The translations under genes and the position numbers were made by a program. Shown piece after piece: positions 1-6,632 of a stretch of 8,881 bases of DNA. The first letter of the stretch is position 1, and each line of letters opens with the position of its first letter. The stretch is from Sphingomicrobium sp. GTDB taxonomy: Bacteria > Pseudomonadota > Alphaproteobacteria > Sphingomonadales > Sphingomonadaceae. The stretch spans positions 1 through 8,881 of the forward strand of contig JASLBJ010000185.1 in assembly GCA_030146725.1 (NCBI GenBank). Reading direction: 5' to 3'. Below the pieces are notes generated by a model. That model searched no databases. It saw only the letters and a program-made list of their open reading frames with translations, and was not told where the DNA came from.

Positions 1-1091
1 TCGAACGCGATGCTGCGCTTGCTGCCCGGCTCCTGGAACGGCGAGGCAAGGTGAATCGGGCGCGCCGCGACCGACGCTTCCCATTCGGTGCGGGGGACAT
101 AGAGCGAAGCGGGCTCGAGTGGACGGTAACTGCCCGCGTCCGAGACCAAAGCGCGTTTGCGATTGGCGTAATAGTCCTCGACCGCCTCGCGCCGGGAGTC
201 GAGCGACTTGTCCGCGCCGGCCTCTCGGATGACGAGGTCATGCTCGCCCAGATGGTCGAACACCGTTGCCATGCGGTCTTCGAGCAGCGGCAGCCAATGC
301 TCCATGCCCGCCATCCGCCGCCCTTCGGACAGCGCCTGGTAGAGCGGATCCTGGGTTGCGTTGCCGCCGAACGCCTCGCGGTAGCGCGAGCGGAAGCGCT
401 TGATCGTCTCGTCATCGAGCAGCGCTTCGGACGCGGGCATCAGGATGAACGCCTCGGCGCGGTCGGTCGAGCGCTGGTCCGACGGATCGAAGCGGCGCAG
501 GCTCTCGATCTCGTCCCCGAAGAAATCGAGCCTCAGCCCACTGTTCTCGCCCGACGGAAACAGGTCGACCAGCGAGCCGCGAACCGCATACTCGCCCGAT
601 TCGGCAACCGCATCCGCGCGCTGATAGCCAAGCATGTTGAGCTGGCGGATCAGCGTCTCGCGCTCGATCCGCTCGCCGGTCGCGACTCGCCGGGTAAGCT
701 GGCGAATGCGGAACGGGCTCAGCACGCGCTGGGTTGCGCCATTGGCGGTGATCACCAGCAGTTGCGGGCCCTTGCGCCTGGCCTGCAGCCCGTTGAGCGT
801 CGCCAGCCGCTCGGCCATCACCCGCAAGGCCGGCGACGAGCGGTCGTAGGGCAGGCAGTCCCACGCGGGCAGGGTCAGCACTTCGACCTCGGGCGCGAAC
901 AACGGGACAGTGTCGGCGATTGCGCGCAAGGCAGCCTCGTCGGCGGCGATCACGACGGCGCGGCCGCCCTTGCCGGCGCCGTCGACTGCCCGGGCAAGAT
1001 CAGCTGCAAGCAGCGGCAGAAAGCCGCCGGGCACGCCCGAGAGCGTGAGCGGCTCGGTTGCGCCGAGCACGCGCTGCAGCGGCTCGCTCAC
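1..1091 (-). CDS. mfd: Transcription-repair coupling factor Mfd (N-terminal 363 residues; 3' end outside window)
   Basis: Mfd is the ATP-driven translocase that pushes stalled RNA polymerase off damaged DNA and recruits UvrA/UvrB for nucleotide excision repair. Only the first 363 codons lie here; E. coli Mfd has about 1150 residues, so the RNA polymerase-interacting, helicase and C-terminal domains are missing because the window ends. What is visible is the UvrB-like D1a-D2-D1b module and the start of D3. Family-typical matches to E. coli Mfd are WDCLPYDRSSP (residues 77-87), SGEYAVRGSLVDLFPSG (165-181), LRLDFFGDEIESLRRFD (186-202) and AGMEHWLPLL (261-270). The start is GTG at 1091-1089, overlapping the sdhE stop as GTGA, with a weak GGA 7 bases upstream. 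The 4-base overlap implies translational coupling to sdhE. The reading frame is open to the window edge, with no sign of damage. Confidence 0.96.
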   Translation of the reverse strand, partial: MSEPLQRVLGATEPLTLSGVPGGFLPLLAADLARAVDGAGKGGRAVVIAADEAALRAIADTVPLFAPEVEVLTLPAWDCLPYDRSSPALRVMAERLATLNGLQARRKGPQLLVITANGATQRVLSPFRIRQLTRRVATGERIERETLIRQLNMLGYQRADAVAESGEYAVRGSLVDLFPSGENSGLRLDFFGDEIESLRRFDPSDQRSTDRAEAFILMPASEALLDDETIKRFRSRYREAFGGNATQDPLYQALSEGRRMAGMEHWLPLLEDRMATVFDHLGEHDLVIREAGADKSLDSRREAVEDYYANRKRALVSDAGSYRPLEPASLYVPRTEWEASVAARPIHLASPFQEPGSKRSIAF

Positions 1092-1363
1092 CGTGCAATC
1101 CGGATGTAGTCGAGCCGCTGCATTGCGTTCATCATCGGTCCCTGGAAGCGCTCGGGCGGCGTCGCGGTTCCGATCGCCCAAGCCATGATATCGACGTCCT
1201 GCTCGTCGAGCATCGCGAGGAAGGTCGCGCGCTCGGCGACGCTCCAGCCGGCATGGTGGGCATCGAAAAAGCCGCCGATCATCATGTCCGCCTCACGCGT
1301 GCCGCGGTGATGCGCGCGCCACGCGAGGCGCTTGAGGTCCGGGTCGTCGAGCATGGCGGCCAT
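1088..1363 (-). CDS. sdhE: FAD assembly factor SdhE (succinate dehydrogenase assembly factor 2 family)
   Basis: This is a 91-residue protein of the SdhE/SDHAF2/YgfY family (formerly DUF339), which helps attach FAD covalently to the flavoprotein subunit of succinate dehydrogenase in the cytoplasm. The family signature RGxxE is present as R20-G21-T22-R23-E24 inside HHRGTRE. It is followed by the helical core with D26-M-M-I-G-G-F, ERATFLAMLDEQDVDIMAW (residues 44-62) and a C-terminal region ending in YIRIAR. Length and order fit the family. I chose the ATG at 1363-1361 because AGAGGA lies 7 bases upstream; the longer open frame reaching 1459 adds a non-conserved head that contains this ribosome-binding site. 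The gene is first in an operon with mfd (overlap GTGA) and divergent from recG, a grouping common in alphaproteobacteria. Confidence 0.93.
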   Translation of the reverse strand: MAAMLDDPDLKRLAWRAHHRGTREADMMIGGFFDAHHAGWSVAERATFLAMLDEQDVDIMAWAIGTATPPERFQGPMMNAMQRLDYIRIAR

Positions 1364-1476
1364 GTAGGATCCTCTTTGCGTGTTTGCGAGACGCGTTAGC
1401 GGTCGCTGCGCCAATAACCACCTGACCCATCGGCCAGCGGATTGCGCGCTTCCCCGCACGATGACAGACGAAGCGG
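1364..1476. promoter_or_regulatory. Divergent gap between sdhE-mfd and recG
   Basis: These 113 bases separate two divergent transcription units and should hold both promoters. I see the sdhE ribosome-binding site at its left edge. I do not see a convincing -35/-10 pair for either direction, and the region before the recG ATG has only a weak purine stretch (GAAGCGG). The promoter role is inferred from gene orientation alone. Confidence 0.4.
1370..1375 (-). promoter_or_regulatory. Ribosome-binding site deciding the sdhE start
   Basis: On the minus strand AGAGGA is followed by 7 bases and then ATG (1363-1361). This good Shine-Dalgarno match supports the 91-residue SdhE over the 123-residue open frame. 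Confidence 0.75.
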
Positions 1477-3537
1477 ATGCGGCCCGAGATCCTCAATCCC
1501 CTGTTCGCCGAGGTGGAAACGCTCAAGGGCGTTGGGCCGCAGCTTGCCAAGGCGCTCAAGCGGCTCGACCTCACCCGCGCGGTCGACCTGCTCTACCATC
1601 TTCCGACCGGCGCAATCGAGCGGGTGCGCGCGCCGGCTGCAAGCGCTTCACTGCTCGGGCAGATCGTCATCCTGGAGGTGACGCCGAACGAGTTGCGCGA
1701 GCCGCGCTCGGGCCGTGGGCCGACGCGGGTGTTCGCCAGCGACGGCGACGGGAACACGATCACGCTGACCTATTTCAACAATCCCGGCTGGGCGCGCAAG
1801 CAGCTGCCGATCGGCGAGCCGCGCACCGTTTCGGGCAAGCTCGAGGCCTATGGCGACGAGTGGCAGATCATCCATCCCGAAGTGCTTTCCCCGGGCAGCG
1901 CGGCCGAGCTGCCGCTGCGCGAGCCGGTATACGGGCTGACCGAAGGGCTGACCAACCGCCGCCTGCGCGAGCTTGCGTCCGCGGCGCTCGAGCGCGCGCC
2001 CGAACTGGCGGAATGGATCGAACCCGGGCTGCTGACGCGCGAGGGCTGGCGGCCGTGGCGCTCGGCGTTGGCCGAAGCCCACGCCGATCACAGCCAGGCC
2101 GAAGCCCGCCGCCGGCTTGCCTACGACGAGGTGTTCGCCAACCAGCTTGCGCTGCTGCTGCTGCGGCAGGAGTCGCGGCGCAAGCGCGGCGTCCCGCTGG
2201 CCGGGGACGGGCGGCTCACCGGAATACTTCGGCTGCCTTATTCGCTGACCGGTGCGCAGGCGCGGGTGATCGAGGAGATCCGCGGCGACATGGCACAGGC
2301 CGTGCCGATGCTGCGCCTGCTCCAGGGTGACGTTGGATCGGGCAAGACGCTGGTCGCCCTGATGGCCATGCTCGCCGCGGTCGAGAGCGGCGCCCAGGCG
2401 GCGTTGCTCGCCCCGACCGAGATCCTTGCCCGCCAGCACCATGCCACCCTGCTTGCCCAGATCGACAGTATCGGCGTGCGGGTCGCGATCCTCACCGGCC
2501 GCGACAAGGGGCGGGCGCGCGACTCGGTGCTGATGGGGCTGGCCGACGGATCGATCGACATCCTGATCGGCACGCACGCGATCTTCCAGGAGAAGGTCGC
2601 TTACCGCAATCTCGGGCTTGCAGTGGTCGACGAGCAGCACCGCTTTGGCGTGTCGCAGCGGCTGCTGCTCGCGGCAAAGGCCGAGCGCCCGCCGCATCTG
2701 CTGGTGATGACTGCGACCCCGATCCCGCGCACGCTGACGCTGACTCAATATGGCGAGATGGACGTCAGCCGGATCGACGAGCTTCCGCCCGGACGGACGC
2801 CGATCGAAACGCGGGTGATCAGCGAGGAGCGGCTCGGCGAGGTCGTCGACGCGCTCGGCCGCCACATCGCGAGCGCAGGCCAGGCCTATTGGGTGTGCCC
2901 GCTGGTCGAGGAGAGCGAAACCAGCGACGCCGCAGCCGCCGAGGAGCGCGCGCGAACCCTCCGCCAGCGCTTCGGCGAGGACAAGGTCGGGCTCGTCCAC
3001 GGCCGCATGAAGGGTCCCGACAAGGATCTGGTGATGGCGCGCTTCGCGGCCGGCGACCTTGCCGCGCTGGTCGCAACCACGGTGATCGAAGTCGGCGTCG
3101 ACGTGCCCAACGCCACGCTGATGATCGTCGAGGGCGCCGAGCGCTTCGGGCTCGCCCAATTGCACCAGCTGCGTGGCCGGGTCGGGCGCGGGACGAGCAA
3201 GAGCATCTGCCTGCTGATCCGCGGCGGAACGCTCAGCGAGACCGGGCGCGCCCGGCTGGCCCTGATGCGCGAGAGCAATGACGGTTTTCGCATTGCCGAG
3301 GAAGACCTCAGGCTGCGCGGCCCTGGCGAGATCCTTGGGCTGCGCCAGTCGGGCGAACAGGCCTTTCGCATCGCCCGACCCGAGGACGTGGCCGAACTTG
3401 CGCCTCTTGCGCACAGCGACGCCCGCCTGCTTCTCGACCGCGACGGCGGGCTTGCCGGCGAGCGCGGGCAGGCGGCGCGAACCTGTCTTTATCTGTTCGA
3501 ACGCGACCAGGCGGTGGGGTTGATCAGGAGCGGCTGA
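1477..3537 (+). CDS. recG: ATP-dependent DNA helicase RecG
   Basis: RecG is a monomeric superfamily 2 translocase that regresses stalled replication forks and branch-migrates recombination and R-loop intermediates. The 686-residue product is full length (E. coli about 693). An N-terminal helix-hairpin-helix-like segment TLKGVGPQLAKAL lies near residues 15-27. The OB-fold wedge domain spans roughly residues 55-160. Walker A is GDVGSGKT (284-291). The Walker B DEQH box is at 385-388, followed by RFGV. Motif III TATPIPRT is at 412-419, motif V is VATTVIEVGVDVPNATLM, and motif VI QLRGRVGRG is at 564-572. The C-terminal TRG-type translocation region RLRGPGEILGLRQSG is near 612-626. The start MRPEILNPLFA is typical of alphaproteobacterial RecG, though its ribosome-binding site is weak. 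All catalytic motifs are intact. The gene converges with tyrS, with 3 bases between stop codons. Confidence 0.97.
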   Translation: MRPEILNPLFAEVETLKGVGPQLAKALKRLDLTRAVDLLYHLPTGAIERVRAPAASASLLGQIVILEVTPNELREPRSGRGPTRVFASDGDGNTITLTYFNNPGWARKQLPIGEPRTVSGKLEAYGDEWQIIHPEVLSPGSAAELPLREPVYGLTEGLTNRRLRELASAALERAPELAEWIEPGLLTREGWRPWRSALAEAHADHSQAEARRRLAYDEVFANQLALLLLRQESRRKRGVPLAGDGRLTGILRLPYSLTGAQARVIEEIRGDMAQAVPMLRLLQGDVGSGKTLVALMAMLAAVESGAQAALLAPTEILARQHHATLLAQIDSIGVRVAILTGRDKGRARDSVLMGLADGSIDILIGTHAIFQEKVAYRNLGLAVVDEQHRFGVSQRLLLAAKAERPPHLLVMTATPIPRTLTLTQYGEMDVSRIDELPPGRTPIETRVISEERLGEVVDALGRHIASAGQAYWVCPLVEESETSDAAAAEERARTLRQRFGEDKVGLVHGRMKGPDKDLVMARFAAGDLAALVATTVIEVGVDVPNATLMIVEGAERFGLAQLHQLRGRVGRGTSKSICLLIRGGTLSETGRARLALMRESNDGFRIAEEDLRLRGPGEILGLRQSGEQAFRIARPEDVAELAPLAHSDARLLLDRDGGLAGERGQAARTCLYLFERDQAVGLIRSG

Positions 3538-3553
3538 CGCTCAGCGCGTGAGC
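3533..3553. repeat. Overlapping small inverted repeats spanning the recG and tyrS stop codons
   Basis: GCTGA-CGC-TCAGC (3533-3545) contains the recG stop in its left arm and the tyrS stop, on the other strand, in its right arm. GCTCA-GCGCG-TGAGC (3539-3553) overlaps it. Arms are only 5 bases and no T-tract follows, so function as a terminator is unproven; this is the only dyad at the junction of two convergent genes. Confidence 0.35.
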
Positions 3554-4758
3554 AGCCCGTGCTTCTTCTTGCCAAGGCTGATCCGCACCGGCTCAGCGCC
3601 CGTCTCGATCAGCTGCGCAGGATCAGTGACGACCGCATCGCCCAGCCGCACCGCCCCCTCGGCAATCTTGCGCTTGGCCTCGCCATTCGACGCCACGAAG
3701 CCAAGCTGCGTCAGCGCCTGTCCGACCGTCAGTCCGCCCGTCACCGCAAGCGTCGGCAAGTCCCCGCCGCTGCCGCCGGCGAAGGTCGATCGCGCCGTCT
3801 GCTCCGCCGCGGTCGCTGCGTCGCGCCCATGAAGCAGCGCCGTCGCCTCGGTCGCAAGCAGCGCCTTGGCATCGTTGATGTCTGCGCCCGCGAGCGCCTC
3901 CAGCCGCGCAATCTCCTCGACCGGCACGTCGGTGAACCGGCGCAGGAAACGCCCGACATCGGCGTCCGCCGTGTTCCGCCAGAACTGCCAATAGTCGTAC
4001 GGGCTCAGCATGTCGGCGTTGAGCCACACCGCACCATTGGCGGTCTTGCCCATCTTGGCGCCGTCCGCGGTGACCATCAGCGGCGTGGTGACGCCGAACA
4101 CTTCCATTCCGTCGACACGGCGGGCAAGTTCGACGCCGTTGACGATATTGCCCCACTGGTCCGACCCGCCAAGCTGCAGCCGGCATCCCGCACGCCGCGA
4201 CAGCTCGAGAAAATCATAGGCCTGCAGGATCATGTAGTTGAATTCGAGGAACGACAGCGATTGCTCGCGGTCGAGCCGCAGCTTGACGCTGTCGAAGCTA
4301 AGCATCCGGTTGACCGAGAAATGCTGGCCGATGTCGCGCAGGAACGGGATATATTCGAGCCGGTCGAGCCAGTCGGCATTGTCGACCATCACCGCGTCGC
4401 TCGGCCCGTCGCCGAAGCGCAGAAAGGCGCCGAACACGCGTTTGATCGAGGCGATATTGGCGGCGATCGTCTCGTCCGTCGCGAGCTTGCGTGCCTCGTC
4501 CTTGAAGCTTGGATCGCCGATCTTGCCGGTTCCGCCGCCCATCAGCACGATTGGCTTGTGACCCGCTTGCTGCAGCCGCCGAAGCAGCATGATCTGCACC
4601 AGGCTTCCGACGTGCAGGCTCGGCGCAGTCGGATCGAACCCGATATAGCCGGTGACGATCTCACGGTCGGCAAGCGCGTCGAGCGCGTCGGCGTCGGTCA
4701 GCTGGTGGATATAGCCGCGCTCGTTGAGCAGGCGGAGGAGGGAGGAGCGGTAAGTCAT
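3541..4758 (-). CDS. tyrS: Tyrosyl-tRNA synthetase
   Basis: This class I aminoacyl-tRNA synthetase activates tyrosine with ATP and charges tRNA-Tyr in the cytoplasm. The 405-residue product (E. coli about 424) shows the Rossmann catalytic domain with [15 protein letters not shown]; the HIGH-like box is HVGS at 49-52. Tyrosine-pocket residues sit in [10 protein letters not shown] (Y175, Q179, D182) and GGSDQWGNI (198-205). The KMSKS-equivalent is KMGKT (235-239). A C-terminal S4 RNA-binding domain, about 342-405, contains [17 protein letters not shown] and ends KKKHGLLTR. The start MTYRS matches alphaproteobacterial relatives, although the ribosome-binding site is poor. An in-frame ATG 14 codons upstream (within [14 protein letters not shown]) is less likely. 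The segment [11 protein letters not shown] has Phe85 where GDPSGK is more usual. The gene is monocistronic by context: convergent with recG and divergent from the DOMON-like gene. Confidence 0.96.
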   Translation of the reverse strand: MTYRSSLLRLLNERGYIHQLTDADALDALADREIVTGYIGFDPTAPSLHVGSLVQIMLLRRLQQAGHKPIVLMGGGTGKIGDPSFKDEARKLATDETIAANIASIKRVFGAFLRFGDGPSDAVMVDNADWLDRLEYIPFLRDIGQHFSVNRMLSFDSVKLRLDREQSLSFLEFNYMILQAYDFLELSRRAGCRLQLGGSDQWGNIVNGVELARRVDGMEVFGVTTPLMVTADGAKMGKTANGAVWLNADMLSPYDYWQFWRNTADADVGRFLRRFTDVPVEEIARLEALAGADINDAKALLATEATALLHGRDAATAAEQTARSTFAGGSGGDLPTLAVTGGLTVGQALTQLGFVASNGEAKRKIAEGAVRLGDAVVTDPAQLIETGAEPVRISLGKKKHGLLTR

Positions 4759-4827
4759 GGCGCCGCCGCGGCTAGCATGGTGCGTCGGGGCTTGCCACAT
4801 TCGCGCGCCGCCGGGCAGGGTGGGGCG
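4759..4827. promoter_or_regulatory. Divergent gap between tyrS and the DOMON-like gene
   Basis: This 69-base, very GC-rich gap lies between divergent starts and probably holds promoters for both sides. A GGGTGGGG ribosome-binding stretch lies just before the ATG at 4828. I see no clear -35/-10 elements and no T-box-like or other leader for tyrS; the gap is too short for a T-box, which would also be unexpected outside Gram-positive bacteria. Confidence 0.35.
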
Positions 4828-5349
4828 ATGCAATTGACCCCTCATCCCGCGGCCGGCGGAGGCCCGGCAGCAAGCATCTTCGCTTATCCGATCCGTGTTC
4901 CCAATGGCGTGCGGACGGCCTTCCAGGTGAAGGGCGACCTTGCATCGATCGTCTTGCCTGCCGAGCGCGGACCGGCGCGAACCGACGGGCTTTGGAAAAG
5001 CACCTGCTTCGAGGCTTTCGTCCACGGCGATGGTACCGCCTATGCCGAGTATAATTTCTCGCCCTCGGGCGCCTGGGCGGCTTACGGCTTCGACAACTAT
5101 CGCTCCGGCGTGCAAGCCCTCGGCGTCGCTGCACCGGCGATTGCGATCGAATGCGAGGCGGCTGACAGCATCTGGCTCACGGCGACCTTCGGGCTGCCTC
5201 ACAGTCTGAGAGCGCCCGACCTGCAACTCAATCTGACCGCGGTGATCGAGGCCATCGGCGGGACGCACCACTATTGGGCACTCGCGCATCCGCCCGGCGA
5301 GAAGCCCGATTTTCACCATCGCGATTGCTTCGTCGCGCGGCTTGCCTAG
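4828..5349 (+). CDS. DOMON-like domain protein, possibly sugar- or ligand-binding
   Basis: This 173-residue single-domain protein resembles the short DOMON-like proteins found in sphingomonads and relatives. The DOMON fold is a beta-sandwich that binds sugars or haem in other families; no ligand is established for this branch. Visible hallmarks are [12 protein letters not shown] (53-64), [25 protein letters not shown] strands (72-92), NLTAVIE (135-141) and [21 protein letters not shown] (148-168). That last stretch is rich in His, at 148, 154, 163 and 164. There is no signal peptide or membrane segment, so it is probably cytoplasmic. The ATG at 4828 has GGGTGGGG upstream; an in-frame ATG at 4777 gives an unconserved head. 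The stop lies 4 bases before the likely ATG of the DUF1343 gene, so the two are probably co-transcribed. I recall DOMON domains being linked to MurB-like proteins, which would suit a cell-wall sugar theme, but this is unverified. The domain name is inferred from recognition by eye. Confidence 0.75.
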   Translation: MQLTPHPAAGGGPAASIFAYPIRVPNGVRTAFQVKGDLASIVLPAERGPARTDGLWKSTCFEAFVHGDGTAYAEYNFSPSGAWAAYGFDNYRSGVQALGVAAPAIAIECEAADSIWLTATFGLPHSLRAPDLQLNLTAVIEAIGGTHHYWALAHPPGEKPDFHHRDCFVARLA

Positions 5350-5353
5350 ACAC

Positions 5354-6559
5354 ATGGCCATGACCCAGTTCGGAATCGACCGGCTGCTCGGCGACGACCA
5401 GCTCTTGAAAGCCCTCGGCGGCCGCCGCGTGGCGCTGCTTGCCCACCCTGCGTCCGTCACCCGCGACCTTAGCCATAGCCTCGACGCGCTTGCGGGCGCC
5501 GGCGTCAACCTGACGGCTGCGTTCGGCCCGCAGCACGGGCTTCGCGGCGACAAGCAGGACAATATGGTCGAGTCCGAGGACTTCACCGACCCGCTCCACG
5601 GCATTCCGGTGTTCAGCCTCTACGGCGAGGTGCGGCGGCCGACCGGCCAGTCGATGGGCACGTTCGACACCATCCTGATCGATCTCCAGGACCTTGGCTG
5701 CCGCATCTACACCTTCATCACGACGCTGCTCTACGTGCTTGAGGCCGCGGCGGAGCATGGCAAGAGCGTGTGGGTTCTCGATCGCCCCAATCCGGCCGGG
5801 CGGCCGGTCGAGGGCCTCACGCTTCATTCCGGCTGGGAGAGTTTCGTCGGCGCCGGGCCGATCCCGATGCGTCATGGCCTGACGCTGGGCGAACTCGGCG
5901 CGTGGTTCGTCGATCACTTCAAGCTCGACGTCGACTATCGCGTGATCGAGATGGACGGCTGGCAGCCTGACGCTGGCCCGGGCTTCGGCTGGCCCGAAAA
6001 CCGCGTCTGGATCAACCCCAGTCCGAACGCGGCCAACCTCAACATGGCGCGCGCTTATGCGGGGACGGTGATGCTCGAAGGCACCACCTTGAGCGAGGGC
6101 AGGGGCACCACCCGTCCGCTCGAACTGTTCGGCGCGCCGGGCCTCGACGCCCGCGCAGTGATCTCTCGGATGCAGGCGCTCGCGCCGCACTGGCTCACCG
6201 GCTGCGCGCTACGCGAAGTGGCGTTCGAGCCGACCTTTCACAAGCATTCCGGGACGTTGTGCACCGGCGTTCAGATTCATGCGGAAGGCCGGTTCTACGA
6301 TCATCTCGCGTTCAAGCCGTGGCGACTGCAGGCGCTCGCATTCCGGGCGATCCGCGAGCTCCGTCCCGACTTCGACCTGTGGCGCGATTTTCCATACGAA
6401 TACGAGTTCGGCAAGCTTGCGATCGATGTCATCAACGGCTCGCCGCTATTGCGCGAATGGGTCGACAGGCACGGCTCGACTGCCGACGATCTCGACGCTT
6501 CGACCGTGCCCGACGAGCGAGACTGGGAAGAGCAGCGGCGACCCTATCTTCGCTACTAG
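5354..6559 (+). CDS. DUF1343 / NamZ-family putative exo-beta-N-acetylmuramidase
   Basis: The 401-residue protein belongs to the DUF1343 family, whose Bacillus subtilis member NamZ (YbbC) removes non-reducing terminal N-acetylmuramic acid from peptidoglycan fragments. Family blocks in order are [13 protein letters not shown] (26-38), FGPQHGLRG (57-65), [12 protein letters not shown] (86-97), [12 protein letters not shown] (110-121), DRPNPAGRP (143-151), [10 protein letters not shown] (220-229) and [26 protein letters not shown] residues (242-263). The C-terminal domain keeps [12 protein letters not shown] (298-309) and [18 protein letters not shown] (346-363). Length fits the family's core. 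Two oddities appear. No signal peptide precedes the domain, whereas the Bacillus enzyme is secreted. The PxHG motif has Gln60 where PEHG is common. I chose ATG 5354; ATG 5360 and TTG 5342 (which overlaps the DOMON-like stop) are alternatives, and no ribosome-binding site decides. Substrate is inferred from the family only. Confidence 0.85.
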   Translation: MAMTQFGIDRLLGDDQLLKALGGRRVALLAHPASVTRDLSHSLDALAGAGVNLTAAFGPQHGLRGDKQDNMVESEDFTDPLHGIPVFSLYGEVRRPTGQSMGTFDTILIDLQDLGCRIYTFITTLLYVLEAAAEHGKSVWVLDRPNPAGRPVEGLTLHSGWESFVGAGPIPMRHGLTLGELGAWFVDHFKLDVDYRVIEMDGWQPDAGPGFGWPENRVWINPSPNAANLNMARAYAGTVMLEGTTLSEGRGTTRPLELFGAPGLDARAVISRMQALAPHWLTGCALREVAFEPTFHKHSGTLCTGVQIHAEGRFYDHLAFKPWRLQALAFRAIRELRPDFDLWRDFPYEYEFGKLAIDVINGSPLLREWVDRHGSTADDLDASTVPDERDWEEQRRPYLRY

Positions 6560-6583
6560 CGGAGGGGTTGGTTAAGGAAGAAG

Positions 6584-6623
6584 TAGGGGCTTGGCCCTAT
6601 CCCGACCTGACAACAGGTTGGGA
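6584..6623 (+). promoter_or_regulatory. Tandem hairpins in the leader of the chemoreceptor gene
   Basis: A small hairpin, TAGGG-gcttgg-CCCTA (6584-6599), is followed directly by a stronger one. In that one CCCGACCTG (6601-6609) pairs with CAGGTTGGG (6614-6622) around an ACAA loop; the 9 pairs include one G-T wobble and extend by T6600-A6623. The right arm contains the only Shine-Dalgarno-like stretch (GGTTGGGA) before the ATG at 6633, so folding could hide the ribosome-binding site. No T-tract follows, which argues against a simple intrinsic terminator for the DUF1343 gene. The pairing is seen directly; the regulatory role is inferred. Confidence 0.45.
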
Positions 6624-6632
6624 CAGCCGCAC

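Noticed and set aside
51..1109. 352-codon plus-strand open frame opposite mfd
   Set aside because: The minus strand reads as clear Mfd throughout; the plus-strand product is low-complexity Arg/Ala-rich antisense.
1461..1476. Earlier ATG at 1461 as the recG start
   Set aside because: It is in a different frame from recG; the protein beginning at 1477 matches the known RecG N-terminus.
1648..3414. 588-codon open frame on the minus strand opposite recG
   Set aside because: RecG motifs are complete on the plus strand. The antisense product is repetitive in Arg, Ala, Gly and Asp without family motifs, as expected from GC-rich antisense frames.
3559..4827. Upstream extension of the DOMON-like frame across all of tyrS
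   Set aside because: This part is antisense to tyrS and lacks domain features; the DOMON-like sequence begins at 4828 with its own ribosome-binding site.
4759..5604. N-terminal extension of the tyrS frame to 687 codons
   Set aside because: The extra 282 codons are antisense to the DOMON-like and DUF1343 genes and match no synthetase domain; the MTYRS start gives normal family length.
5228..6190. 320-codon minus-strand open frame opposite the DUF1343 gene
   Set aside because: All DUF1343 blocks are on the plus strand; the antisense product is Arg/Ala/Glu-rich without motifs.
6568..6600. Promoter or CtrA-type site (TTGGTTAAGG ... CCCTAT) before the chemoreceptor gene
   Set aside because: The spacing between -35-like and -10-like elements is about 21 bases, and only one TTAA half-site is present, so neither model fits well.
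6600..6623. Intrinsic terminator for the DUF1343 gene
   Set aside because: The stem is good, but the bases after it are ACAGCCGCACATG, with no T-tract, and it abuts the next start codon; a leader hairpin fits better.
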